In this document: one piece after another, positions 50,073-59,505 of the stretch | Numbering within the stretch: the stretch's first letter is position 1 | Layout: the number at the start of each line of letters is the position of its first letter | Assembly (NCBI GenBank): GCA_000161975.1 | Contig: GG688422.1 | Coordinates: 1,019,506-1,083,505, forward strand | DNA: 64,000 bases | Direction: 5' to 3' | Origin: Eubacterium saphenum ATCC 49989 | GTDB lineage: Bacteria > Bacillota > Clostridia > Peptostreptococcales > Anaerovoracaceae | Program-made: the position numbers and the translations under genes | Notes under the pieces: generated by a model | What the model saw: only the letters and a program-made list of their open reading frames with translations | Told to the model about the DNA's origin: nothing | The model's database searches: none

Positions 50073-52490
50073 ATGTTAGCACCTATAGAGTGGATAAATA
50101 AGTACGCAAACACAGGCACAGATGAGGCGGCATATGTAGAAAACATGGTTATGAGCGGCTCTAATGTCGAGTCGTGTACCTGTCAGTCGCAGGGCGTCAG
50201 CAACGTAGTTGTGGGCAGGATAAACAGCATAGAAAAGCATCCGGATGCTGACAAACTCGTTGTTATGGACATAGATGTCGGCGATAAGATTCTGAATATC
50301 ATAACCGGCGCAAAAAATGTGTTCGAAGGAGCTTTGGTACCTGTCGCAATGCACGGAGCCACTGTATATTCAAAGAACGGAATCCAAAAAATAAAGAGAG
50401 GTGAAATTCGAGGGGTAGTGTCCGACGGCATGCTTTGTTCGTTGGAAGAGCTTGGATTCAGCATAAACGTAATACCTGAAAAATATAGAGATGGTATATT
50501 TATAATAAGTGAAGATGCAAATTTGGGTGAGGACATAAGGGATGCACTCGGTTTATATGGAAGTACGGTGGATTTTGAAATAACGCCGAACAGATCGGAT
50601 TGCCTGTCTATAACAGGGCTTGCAAGGGAAACGGCGGCCTGCATGGATAATGACTTTAAAGCCCCTGATACGACTTTGGAAAACGAGTGCTCCGGCGATA
50701 TAAATTCCATGATTAAGGTGCGCATAGACACGAAAAATTGCAACAGATATTATGCGAGGGTAGTAAATGACATAAAGATAGAGGATTCTCCGTGGGAAAT
50801 GCAAAAATTCCTAATGGAAGCCGGCGTAAGACCTATAAACAACATCGTAGACATTACAAACTTCGTAATGCTCGAGCTCGGGCAACCCATGCACGCATTT
50901 GACTATAAAAGCCTTGAAAAAGCGGATATTATAATCACGGACGCTGATGAAGGCGAAAAGTTTACGACCTTAGACGGTAGAGAGAGAACACTTTTTGCAG
51001 ACAGCTTGGTTATAAGAGATGGGGATAAGAGCGTTGGGCTTGGTGGAATCATGGGCGGTGAAAACAGTCAGATTCGTGATAATACCAATGTTATAATGCT
51101 CGAAGCCGCAAATTTCAACGCTTCCAATATAAGAAGTACATCCAAGAAGATATCGCTGAGGAGCGAAGCGTCGCAGCGCTTTGAAAAGGGTCTCGATTCG
51201 AACCTTTGCAAGGTGGCGATAGAAAGAGCGTGCCACCTCGTAGAAAAGCTCGGAGCGGGCGTAATTATGGAAGGCTTTCTGGATGTATATCCGAACAAGG
51301 CTGTCCCTAAGAAAGTTCACGCAAGGGTCAGCAGGATCAATAAGGTTTTAGGTACCGATATAACTTCAGATGTGATAAAGGAATATCTTGAAAGGCTATG
51401 CATGACGGTTGATGTGAAGGGTGATGACCTTGATATTGCCGTTCCTACATTTAGGCTCGATATAAACGAGGAAGTGGATATTATAGAAGAAATCGGCAGG
51501 CTCTACGGCTTTAATAATTTGGAATATACCCTTCCAAAGTCAAATAACGCTTCTACTCAGAGTTTAGAATATACTTTGGTGGAAAAGTCCAGAAATATTT
51601 TGACGGGACTCGGTGCATCCGAGATATGTTGCTATTCATTTACAAGCCCGAGAAATATACTTAAAATGTCGGAAGACGATGCTGAAGAAAACTTAATTAC
51701 ACTGTTAAATCCTCTGGGCGAAGAGAATTCCGTAATGAGAAGCCAATTGCTTCCGAGCATGCTCGAAGTTCTTGCGAGAAACTATTCCAAGAATATAAGC
51801 AAGGTAAGAGCGTTTGAAATAGGCAGGGTATTTAAAAAAGTAAGCAAAGATACAGATGATGAGTTTGAAAGCAGCGAAAAACTGAAACTATCGCTGGGGT
51901 TATATGGCAGCGATCAGGATTTCTTCACGCTTAAAGGTATAATAAACGAATATCTCGCATGCATAGGTCTTAAAAAGCCAAGGTACGAACAGGCGACTGA
52001 CATTCCGAGCCTTCATAGAGGAAGGACTGCAAGAATATATACAGCTGATAAAAACAATCCTGTGTTTTTAGGATTCATAGGAGAGATAGATCCGGATATC
52101 GCAGATGACTACGGCATAGGCGACAGGTGTTATGCGGCAGAGCTTGATTTTGACATATTATCTAAGGAATCTTCATTGGATAAAAAATATAAGCCTCTTC
52201 CTAAGCATCCTGCCATTGTAAGAGATATCGCCGTAGTGGTGGATAATGATGTTAAGGTTGCAGAAATACTTGACATCGTATGGGAAGCTTCCAATGACTT
52301 GCTTGAAGACATAGAACTCTTTGATATATATAGGGGCGATCAAATAGAAGAAGGAAAGAAGAGCCTCGCATTTACGCTCACATACAGAGGCAAGGATATT
52401 ACCCTTACGGACGAAGAGATAAAACCTGTTCATGCCCTTATACTTAAGCAAATAGAAGAAGGAACGGGCGGCAAGCTGAGAGACATATAA
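50073..52490 (+). CDS. pheT: Phenylalanyl-tRNA synthetase beta subunit
   Basis: 805 residues, the normal length. N-terminal EMAP-like tRNA-binding domain (VVGRINSIEKHPDADKLVV), B3/B4 editing domain, B5 domain (IDINEEVDIIEEIGRLYGF), degenerate class II core and the C-terminal ferredoxin-like anticodon domain (KHPAIVRDIAVVVDNDVKV). Provides tRNA binding and editing of Tyr-tRNA-Phe. AGGAGG ribosome site upstream; zapA follows closely, as in Bacillus (pheT-zapA-mutS2). Confidence 0.96.
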   Translation: MLAPIEWINKYANTGTDEAAYVENMVMSGSNVESCTCQSQGVSNVVVGRINSIEKHPDADKLVVMDIDVGDKILNIITGAKNVFEGALVPVAMHGATVYSKNGIQKIKRGEIRGVVSDGMLCSLEELGFSINVIPEKYRDGIFIISEDANLGEDIRDALGLYGSTVDFEITPNRSDCLSITGLARETAACMDNDFKAPDTTLENECSGDINSMIKVRIDTKNCNRYYARVVNDIKIEDSPWEMQKFLMEAGVRPINNIVDITNFVMLELGQPMHAFDYKSLEKADIIITDADEGEKFTTLDGRERTLFADSLVIRDGDKSVGLGGIMGGENSQIRDNTNVIMLEAANFNASNIRSTSKKISLRSEASQRFEKGLDSNLCKVAIERACHLVEKLGAGVIMEGFLDVYPNKAVPKKVHARVSRINKVLGTDITSDVIKEYLERLCMTVDVKGDDLDIAVPTFRLDINEEVDIIEEIGRLYGFNNLEYTLPKSNNASTQSLEYTLVEKSRNILTGLGASEICCYSFTSPRNILKMSEDDAEENLITLLNPLGEENSVMRSQLLPSMLEVLARNYSKNISKVRAFEIGRVFKKVSKDTDDEFESSEKLKLSLGLYGSDQDFFTLKGIINEYLACIGLKKPRYEQATDIPSLHRGRTARIYTADKNNPVFLGFIGEIDPDIADDYGIGDRCYAAELDFDILSKESSLDKKYKPLPKHPAIVRDIAVVVDNDVKVAEILDIVWEASNDLLEDIELFDIYRGDQIEEGKKSLAFTLTYRGKDITLTDEEIKPVHALILKQIEEGTGGKLRDI

Positions 52491-52511
52491 TAAGTGGTAG
52501 GAGGTATAGAT

Positions 52512-52952
52512 ATGACAAATAGCAAGGCAACCGTTAAGATTTACGGCAGAGAATACACCATAGTAGGTGAAAAAAGCAGAGAGAGAATAGTAAAGGCTGC
52601 AGGCTTTGTAGATAAGAAGATGCATGAAGCGGCAGGCCTCTATAAGTTAAGTAACGTGACCGATATAACGGTGCTCGCGTCCGTAAATATCAGTGATGAG
52701 TATTTTGAAATGAAGAACGAACTCGACGAGCTCAAGGCGTTGCTAAAGAGCTATGAAGATCAGGTAAAGCATTTCAGCAACGAATGGGATGCATGTAAAA
52801 GGGGAATAGAAAAACAGAAGAAGGATGTTGAAATAGCGCAGGCGGATAAGGATATACTGTCAAATGAGCTTGTCGATATAAGGCGAAAGTATAAGGAACT
52901 TGAACAAAACTTTTTTGACCTTAAGGTAGAAAATGTAAATCTGAAAGATTGA
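52512..52952 (+). CDS. zapA: Cell division protein ZapA
   Basis: Z-ring-associated protein that bundles FtsZ. 146 residues. The N-terminal ZapA core (KIYGREYTIVGEKSRERI, VDKKMHEA, ITVLASVNISDEYFEMKNEL) is followed by an unusually long coiled coil (about 75-146), where many ZapA end near residue 100. The ORF could start at GTG 52494, but GGAGG at 52500-52504 sets ATG 52512. Lies between pheT and mutS2. Confidence 0.9.
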   Translation: MTNSKATVKIYGREYTIVGEKSRERIVKAAGFVDKKMHEAAGLYKLSNVTDITVLASVNISDEYFEMKNELDELKALLKSYEDQVKHFSNEWDACKRGIEKQKKDVEIAQADKDILSNELVDIRRKYKELEQNFFDLKVENVNLKD

Positions 52953-52973
52953 TAGCTTAGGATTTTAAGTCGC

Positions 52974-55334
52974 ATGGATAATCATACTAAAAAATGCTTA
53001 CAATTTGACAGCATAACGGAGAAACTGGCCAAGCGGTGCAGTTTTTCGCTTTCTAAGAAAAAAGCCAATATACTGAGGCCGCTCGGTAATATCTACGAGA
53101 TAAACAAAGCCCTTTCAGAAACGGAAGATGCCGTAAAATTGCTCAATCTAAAGGGGCGACTACCCATAGGATATCTTGAAGATGTCAGTGAGACGGTGGG
53201 GTATGCGAAGAAACAAAGGATTTTGATGCCGGCTGAAATATTGGCCGTCAAAAGCGTGCTCACGGCGGCGAAGGAAGTGATCGGTTTTACAGGAGATATG
53301 AGCCTTCCAAACATAGGGGGATATATAGAGCTTCTCGATCCCTTGGCAGGACTTTACAAGGTAATAGACAAGGCCATACTATCAGAGGATAAGATAGCCG
53401 ATAACGCAAGCGGCAAACTTGCAGACATAAGAAAGATGATAGTAAGGGAGGAGGGCAGGAGAGCAGGCGTAATTAGAGAACTTGCCGTATCCTCAAGGCT
53501 TGCCGGAGCGCTCAGGGAGCAGAGCTTTACCGTAAAGAATTCAAAGTATGTGCTCCCCGTAAAAAAGGATTACAGAGCCGTGGTAAAGGGGCAGATTGTA
53601 GCGGGAAGCGCTAGTGGTGAAACTTTATTTATAGAGCCTGTACAGATTTTAGAGATTTCTTCTAAGATAGATGAGCTTTTTGTAGAGGAAGAGAACGAGA
53701 TACGAAATATTTTAAAGGCTATAACTGCGGACATCGGGGCGAACTCAGATGTAATATTGAATAATCAGGAGCTCCTTTCAAAGCTTGATTTCTTCATGGC
53801 TAAGGGAAGACTTGCGCTTGATCTTAATGCTGAAAAGCCTACAATAACAGAAAACGGAGAAGGCATATCTCTTGTTAATGCTTGGCACCCGGAGATTGAA
53901 TACGACATAGCCGTTAAAAACGATGTAAAGTTGCCGAAAGGCAGGCGAAGTTTAGTGATAACAGGTCCCAATACCGGCGGAAAAACTGTAATACTGAAGG
54001 CTACCGGATTATTAGTACTCATGGCGTTGTCGGGGCTTTTTATAACGGCGGATTCAGCATCCGTCATACCCGTTATGAGGGTATTTGCAGATATAGGAGA
54101 TGAGCAGAGCATTGCGCAGTCTCTAAGCACGTTTTCCGCCCACCTTAAGGCTTTGAAGAAAATTACAGATGACGCCAAGGATGGTGATCTTGTCATTATA
54201 GATGAGATAGGAGCAGGTACGGATCCTATAGAAGGAGCATCCCTCGGTATCGCTATAATAAAATATCTGCAGAAGAAGAATATATTTTCCCTCGTGAGTA
54301 CGCATTATACGGAAGTTAAAAAATTTGCAATCACAGATGAGAGCATAGTGAGCGCTGCAATGGAGTTTGATGAAAGGGAGCTTCTTCCTACCTATGAACT
54401 GCGATACGGCAGCGCAGGGAAGTCCAATGCGTTTGCAATAGCAGGAAGGATTAATTTAAATAAAGATATAATAGATGATGCTATGGCGCTGATTACAAGC
54501 AACGAGATGGAATTCACAGATGCCATTGATAATCTGTATAAGGAAGAAAAGGAAGCCAGAGAACACAGAGAAGAAGCGCTGATGATAAAACTTGAGCTTA
54601 AAAAGAAAAAAGAGGTTTTATCACGTCTTGAGAATACGGTAAAAGCCGAGAAAACGAAGATAATAGAGGAAGCAAAGGAAGAGGCTCGAGAAATAATAGC
54701 AGAGGCCAGAGAGGCTGCCGGCGAAACAAAGAAAAACCTGAAAAGGCTTAAGAGATCTCAGGAATTTAATAGCAGAGAATATGCAGATGCAGTAGGAAAA
54801 CTTAGAAGCGCATCTGAAAGCATTTATTCAAGAGGTCTTGAAGAACCGCTCAGTAAAAGTATATCGCAGGAACATATGGCGGAAGCCGAGCTTAAATCAG
54901 GCGCGCTCGTGTATGTTGCAAAGCTATCTAAAAATGGTAGAATAGTGGATATAGATTCTAAGGGAAGATGCCTTGTAGATGTAGACGGACTTAAGGTGAG
55001 GCTTCCCGGAGAAAGTCTATTTAAGCCTAAAAAAGAAGAAACGCAGAGGAAAAAAAGGCGCAGGGATGCGGAATTGATTATAAACGATGCTCCGAGCGAG
55101 CTTAATATCATAGGCCTTGACAGTTACGATGCCATGTATGAGCTGGATAAGTTTTTAGACAGCGCAAGGCTTGCAGGTAAGAGCGAAGTTAGGATAGTCC
55201 ATGGCAAGGGAAGGGGGATCCTTATGAACCTTGTAAGGACAACGCTTTCTAAATGTAATTTCGTTTATAAATATAGGCCGGGGCTTTTAAATGAAGGCGG
55301 CGAAGGTGTTACCATAGTGAGCTTTAAGAAATAA
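52974..55334 (+). CDS. mutS2: MutS2 ATPase/nuclease
   Basis: 786 residues. MutS-like core without the mismatch-recognition domains; Walker A GPNTGGKT (331-338), Walker B DLVIIDEIGAGTDP, then coiled coil (about 520-610), a KOW-like region and a C-terminal Smr nuclease domain (from about 712; VRIVHGKGRG). In Gram-positives MutS2 restrains recombination and rescues collided ribosomes. ATG 52974 has a weak ribosome site. argS follows. Confidence 0.95.
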   Translation: MDNHTKKCLQFDSITEKLAKRCSFSLSKKKANILRPLGNIYEINKALSETEDAVKLLNLKGRLPIGYLEDVSETVGYAKKQRILMPAEILAVKSVLTAAKEVIGFTGDMSLPNIGGYIELLDPLAGLYKVIDKAILSEDKIADNASGKLADIRKMIVREEGRRAGVIRELAVSSRLAGALREQSFTVKNSKYVLPVKKDYRAVVKGQIVAGSASGETLFIEPVQILEISSKIDELFVEEENEIRNILKAITADIGANSDVILNNQELLSKLDFFMAKGRLALDLNAEKPTITENGEGISLVNAWHPEIEYDIAVKNDVKLPKGRRSLVITGPNTGGKTVILKATGLLVLMALSGLFITADSASVIPVMRVFADIGDEQSIAQSLSTFSAHLKALKKITDDAKDGDLVIIDEIGAGTDPIEGASLGIAIIKYLQKKNIFSLVSTHYTEVKKFAITDESIVSAAMEFDERELLPTYELRYGSAGKSNAFAIAGRINLNKDIIDDAMALITSNEMEFTDAIDNLYKEEKEAREHREEALMIKLELKKKKEVLSRLENTVKAEKTKIIEEAKEEAREIIAEAREAAGETKKNLKRLKRSQEFNSREYADAVGKLRSASESIYSRGLEEPLSKSISQEHMAEAELKSGALVYVAKLSKNGRIVDIDSKGRCLVDVDGLKVRLPGESLFKPKKEETQRKKRRRDAELIINDAPSELNIIGLDSYDAMYELDKFLDSARLAGKSEVRIVHGKGRGILMNLVRTTLSKCNFVYKYRPGLLNEGGEGVTIVSFKK

Positions 55335-55350
55335 TATGAAAGGAAAACAG

Positions 55351-57066
55351 ATGAAAAAGGACTTTAAGGCGGAAATAGCAAAGCTTGTATCGGATAGCGA
55401 GGAAATGGTGGATGCGGATGAAATAGAGAGCATTATAGAAACGCCAAACGATGATGCCAACGGCGATTATGCTCTGCCATGTTTTACGCTTGCAAAGAAG
55501 TTCAGAAAGTCACCTAATCTGATAGCTGAAGATCTGGCAGAAAAGCTATTTAAAGCGGATTTCATAGAGAAGATAGAGCCGGTATCAGGTTACCTCAACT
55601 TTTATCTCAAGAAGGAGTCATTCATAAAGGACACCTTGGATGAAGTCATATCAAAGCTTTCTGCATATGGACATTTAAGCAGTAATGATAAAACTGTGGT
55701 GGTAGAATTCTCATCTCCGAATATCGCAAAGCCGTTTCACATAGGACATATAAGGAGCACTTTGATAGGTAATGCACTTGCAAACATTTCAAAGGCTCTG
55801 GGTTACAATACCGTAAGGGTAAATCATATAGGAGATTACGGTACTCAGTTTGGCAAGATAATTTCAGCATACAAGAGATGGGGAAACGAAGAAGATGTGG
55901 ATAGAGAACCGGTAAAGACGCTTCTTTCATATTACACGAGGTTTCATGCGGAGGCTGAAACGGATGAAACCCTTGAAGAGGAAGCACGTATGCACTTTAA
56001 AAATTTAGAAGAGGGCAGAGAAGAGGAAACGAAGCTTTGGAAGTGGTTTCGAGATGTCAGCCTGAAGGAATTCGGCAAGGTATACGATCTTTTAGGAATT
56101 AAATTCGATTCGTTTGACGGAGAGAGCTTTTACACGGATAAGATGCCCGCTGTAATAGATGAGATGGAGAGCATGAATTTGCTCGAAAAATCTCGAGGAG
56201 CTACAATAGTAAATCTTCAAAAATACAATATGACGGATGTACTTGTGAAGAAATCTGACGGCTCATCACTTTACATTACACGTGATATCGCAGCTGCCAT
56301 ATATAGGCACGAAAAATATAATTTCTACAAAAATATTTACGTAGTGGGTGCGCAGCAGGATCTTCATTTTAAGCAGCTCGTAAAAATTCTGGAACTTATG
56401 AACAAGCCGTTTGCAAAAGACTGCGTGCATGTACCCTTCGGCATGGTATCCATAGAGGGAGGAACGCTCTCCACGAGAAACGGAACGGTGGTATTCTTGG
56501 AGGATGTGCTGAGCAAGGCTATAGAAAAGACGTTAGTTACCTTAGAGGACAGAAATTTCAGCAGTGACAAGAGGCAGGAAGTAGCAAGGCAGGTGGGCGT
56601 GGGAGCTGTGGTATTTCAAGAGCTGTATAATACGAGAATCAAGGACTATCAGTTCAGCTGGGATAGGGCGCTCAGTTTTGACGGTGAGACGGGTCCATAT
56701 GTTCAATATACCTGCGCAAGAGCAAACAGCGTATTGTCTAAGGCGTCTGATGAAGGTATTGCAATAAAGGATATAGAGGATGTAGATATTTCATATATTA
56801 CAAATAAGTCGGCCTATGCGCTCGTCAGGCTTATATTTAATTTTTCCGACAAGCTCACTGAAGCATTTGAAAGGTATGAACCCAGCATAGTGGCACGCTA
56901 TGCCATGGATGTTTGCAAGGCGTTTAACAGGTTCTACCATGATGAACACATACTTACGGATAATGAAGAGGAAAGGGATGCAAAGTTGCTTCTGGTGAAG
57001 GCTAGCGTGATACTTCTTAAAAACGTTCTTAAAATATTGGGAATGGAATCGCCGGACAAGATGTAG
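55351..57066 (+). CDS. argS: Arginyl-tRNA synthetase
   Basis: Class Ia synthetase. 571 residues. N-terminal Arg-specific Add1 domain (about 1-100), SSPNIAKPFHIGHIRS with HIGH at 130-133, VNHIGDYGTQFGK, the KMSK-equivalent loop STRNGTVVFLEDVL (canonical KMSK absent, as in many ArgRS), and the DALR C-terminal domain ending LGMESPDKM. An ATG at 55336 is in frame but AAAGGA at 55339-55344 fits ATG 55351. Confidence 0.95.
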   Translation: MKKDFKAEIAKLVSDSEEMVDADEIESIIETPNDDANGDYALPCFTLAKKFRKSPNLIAEDLAEKLFKADFIEKIEPVSGYLNFYLKKESFIKDTLDEVISKLSAYGHLSSNDKTVVVEFSSPNIAKPFHIGHIRSTLIGNALANISKALGYNTVRVNHIGDYGTQFGKIISAYKRWGNEEDVDREPVKTLLSYYTRFHAEAETDETLEEEARMHFKNLEEGREEETKLWKWFRDVSLKEFGKVYDLLGIKFDSFDGESFYTDKMPAVIDEMESMNLLEKSRGATIVNLQKYNMTDVLVKKSDGSSLYITRDIAAAIYRHEKYNFYKNIYVVGAQQDLHFKQLVKILELMNKPFAKDCVHVPFGMVSIEGGTLSTRNGTVVFLEDVLSKAIEKTLVTLEDRNFSSDKRQEVARQVGVGAVVFQELYNTRIKDYQFSWDRALSFDGETGPYVQYTCARANSVLSKASDEGIAIKDIEDVDISYITNKSAYALVRLIFNFSDKLTEAFERYEPSIVARYAMDVCKAFNRFYHDEHILTDNEEERDAKLLLVKASVILLKNVLKILGMESPDKM

Positions 57067-57104
57067 AAGAATAAATTTGGAGTGTGTTAATTTAGGGGAA
57101 GTTT

Positions 57105-57974
57105 ATGAGGTATGAAGGCAGTATATATAGGCCTCCGAGTGAGGCTATGAGTTTGATAGTGCAGGTTACCATAGGTTGCGCACACAATAAATGTACGTTT
57201 TGTTCGATGTTTAAAGACAAGAAATTCAGAGTGAGGGATGTGGCTGAAGTTAAGGAAGACCTCGCAGAGGCGAGAAGGATGTATGGCTACATCGAAAAAA
57301 TATTTTTAGCGGACGGTGACGCCTTATGTCTTTCAATGCCAAAACTTGAAGATATCATCGGCTATATAAATGAACTTTTTACAGAAACCAAGAGCATAAA
57401 CATCTATGCGAGTCCTAAGGATGTGCTCGCAAAATCACAACAAGATCTTGAAAGGTTGCATGCTTTAGGTGTAAAAATTCTGTATATAGGAGCGGAATCC
57501 GGCAATGATAAAATTTTAAAAAATATAAACAAGGGTGCGACAAGGGATGAAATCATAGAAGCTGTAAGAAAAACGGAATCGTCGGGGATAAAGGCATCGG
57601 TAACATTTATACAGGGGCTCGGCGGAGAAGCGATGTATAGAGAACATGCGATAGATACGGGTACTATGATAAGCGCCATGGAGCCGAGCTTCGTAGGGCT
57701 TCTTACCTTGATGCTCGATGATGCGGCGGAAATCACGGCTGATATAAGAGAAGGCAGGTTGAAGCTGTTAAGTCCTATGCAGGTCTGCGAGGAAACGCTT
57801 TTGATGCTCGAAAATATCAACCTGACCAAGGAATGCATATTTAGGAGCAACCATGCTTCAAATTACGTGCCGCTTGCAGGAACTCTGCCTCAGGATAAGG
57901 AAAAGATGATGAAATTACTTGTAAGAGCCATGAAAACGGAAGGATTTAAGCCTGAGGGGCTCAGGATGTTATAA
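57105..57974 (+). CDS. Radical SAM protein (Elp3/COG1032-like)
   Basis: 289 residues. Cluster motif CAHNKCTFC (CxxxCxxC) near residue 25-33 following RYEGSIYRPPSEA, FLADGDALCL (SAM-binding GGE-like region) and IGAESGNDKILKNINKG. The ending RSNHASNYVPLAGTLPQDK is characteristic of a widespread uncharacterised clostridial group. Reaction unknown. Contrast with the next gene, which has the fold but not the cysteines. The ribosome site is a weak AGGGGAAG. Confidence 0.88.
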   Translation: MRYEGSIYRPPSEAMSLIVQVTIGCAHNKCTFCSMFKDKKFRVRDVAEVKEDLAEARRMYGYIEKIFLADGDALCLSMPKLEDIIGYINELFTETKSINIYASPKDVLAKSQQDLERLHALGVKILYIGAESGNDKILKNINKGATRDEIIEAVRKTESSGIKASVTFIQGLGGEAMYREHAIDTGTMISAMEPSFVGLLTLMLDDAAEITADIREGRLKLLSPMQVCEETLLMLENINLTKECIFRSNHASNYVPLAGTLPQDKEKMMKLLVRAMKTEGFKPEGLRML

Positions 57975-58005
57975 TATATGGGTAGCAACTATGAATGGAG
58001 ATGAT

Positions 58006-59505
58006 ATGAAGGTTTTGTTTGTAAGTTTGGACAGCAAAGGGTATAGTGAACTTAAGTTAAGGCTTTTTTATGAACTTTGTATAGAGTATGCGGATAACAT
58101 GACGGTAAAACAGTACAGCGCATTTTCAGATGATGAGGTTGTTTTGAGGGATATGATTCATGATGAATATGATGCCGTATTGTTTCTCGTGGATGAATTT
58201 TCTATAAACAAGTCGCTTAGGATCGCCAAGGGCATAAAGAAGGTGAATTCTCTAATCAAGACAATCTTCGTAGGAGAGATACTGAACTTCGAACCGCAGC
58301 ATTTTATGACAGGGCATCATTATATAGATTATATTGCTCTGGGTGAGGGCGAAGCTACCGTTACGGGGCTTATGAACTTGATATTCGAAGGAGATATAAA
58401 GGAAGGAAAGATAAAGGGGCTTGCATATCGCCAAAGCGGAAGGGCTATAAAGAATCCCGAGCCTTCCAATGTGGTGCTCGATACGCTTCCGTTTGCATAT
58501 CAGAATGCTTCAATTAAGGGAAAGAAGGCTATATATTATGAAACTTCAAGAGGTGTACGATTTGCAAGTACCTATAGTAATATAAAGTCCGTAGAAAAAC
58601 CCAGAATGCTTGAGATAGATATTGTAAAGCGGGACATCTCGTATTTTGTAATGCAGGGTATTAAAGATATATACATAGTTGATAGCAACTTCAACTGGGA
58701 TCTTGAACGTACGCATGATCTTCTGCGTTATATGCAAGAAGTTTCTAATGAAAGCGTTCATTTTCACCTAAATATGAATGCTGAGGTAGTGGACGAGAAG
58801 CTCATAGATATTTTAAGAAAATCAAGCAGGGGAATGTTTACCATCACATTCAATCTGGTATCGCTCGATAAAAAAACATTGTATGCGGTTAATCGAAGGC
58901 ACGCAGCTTTAGATGAGCTTGAAATTATAGAAAAGATAGCAAAGGCTACAGAGGTGAAAGTCATCGTATCTCTAATAGCAGGGCTTCCGTTTGAAAAGAT
59001 GGAACAGTTCATAGAAGGATTTAATAAAATTTATGGTGCAGGAAAAATCGATATTGATATAAATCAACTGAGACTTCGAAGGGGGTCTGAGCTCGATAGG
59101 AACAGAGCTATCTATAGTTATGTATCATCTTCGGAGTTTCCCGGCTATGTAATATCGAGTCAGGATCTTAACCCGAAAGCAATAGCAACCATAATGTCTA
59201 CATACAATGTTTATGAGTTGTTTGTGAGGAAGCATGGATTCAGGGGAGCGGTAGATCATATAAGAGATGAGGGAATGATGAGTCCGTTTAAATTCTTTAA
59301 TTCCCTTCATAAATATATGAGAGCTAGGAATCTTAACGTACAAAGTGCAGAAGATATTGCCAGGGTGCTTTTGGCCTTTGCTAAGACATTGAGGATTGAA
59401 GAAGGTGCGAAGCAAGTAATAGCAAAAGATCTTGAGGATGAGATAGGAATAAAGAGATATACGGAATTTCAGCAATGTGGATGGAAGCTCATAGAAGATG
59501 AATAA
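58006..59505 (+). CDS. B12-binding/radical SAM (DUF4080-like) homologue lacking cluster cysteines
   Basis: 499 residues. N-terminal cobalamin-binding-like Rossmann domain (1-about 125; DYIALGEGEATV), then a radical SAM barrel that matches the family through YYETSRG, FVMQGIKDIYIVDSNFNWD, NRRHAALDEL and SLIAGLPFEKMEQF. The place for CxxxCxxC reads VRFASTYS: V184, S188 and S191 replace all three cysteines. It cannot bind the SAM cluster in the usual way, yet the frame is intact and long. GGAG at 57997-58000 supports ATG 58006 over 57991. The stop overlaps the TPR gene start. Confidence 0.8.
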   Translation: MKVLFVSLDSKGYSELKLRLFYELCIEYADNMTVKQYSAFSDDEVVLRDMIHDEYDAVLFLVDEFSINKSLRIAKGIKKVNSLIKTIFVGEILNFEPQHFMTGHHYIDYIALGEGEATVTGLMNLIFEGDIKEGKIKGLAYRQSGRAIKNPEPSNVVLDTLPFAYQNASIKGKKAIYYETSRGVRFASTYSNIKSVEKPRMLEIDIVKRDISYFVMQGIKDIYIVDSNFNWDLERTHDLLRYMQEVSNESVHFHLNMNAEVVDEKLIDILRKSSRGMFTITFNLVSLDKKTLYAVNRRHAALDELEIIEKIAKATEVKVIVSLIAGLPFEKMEQFIEGFNKIYGAGKIDIDINQLRLRRGSELDRNRAIYSYVSSSEFPGYVISSQDLNPKAIATIMSTYNVYELFVRKHGFRGAVDHIRDEGMMSPFKFFNSLHKYMRARNLNVQSAEDIARVLLAFAKTLRIEEGAKQVIAKDLEDEIGIKRYTEFQQCGWKLIEDE

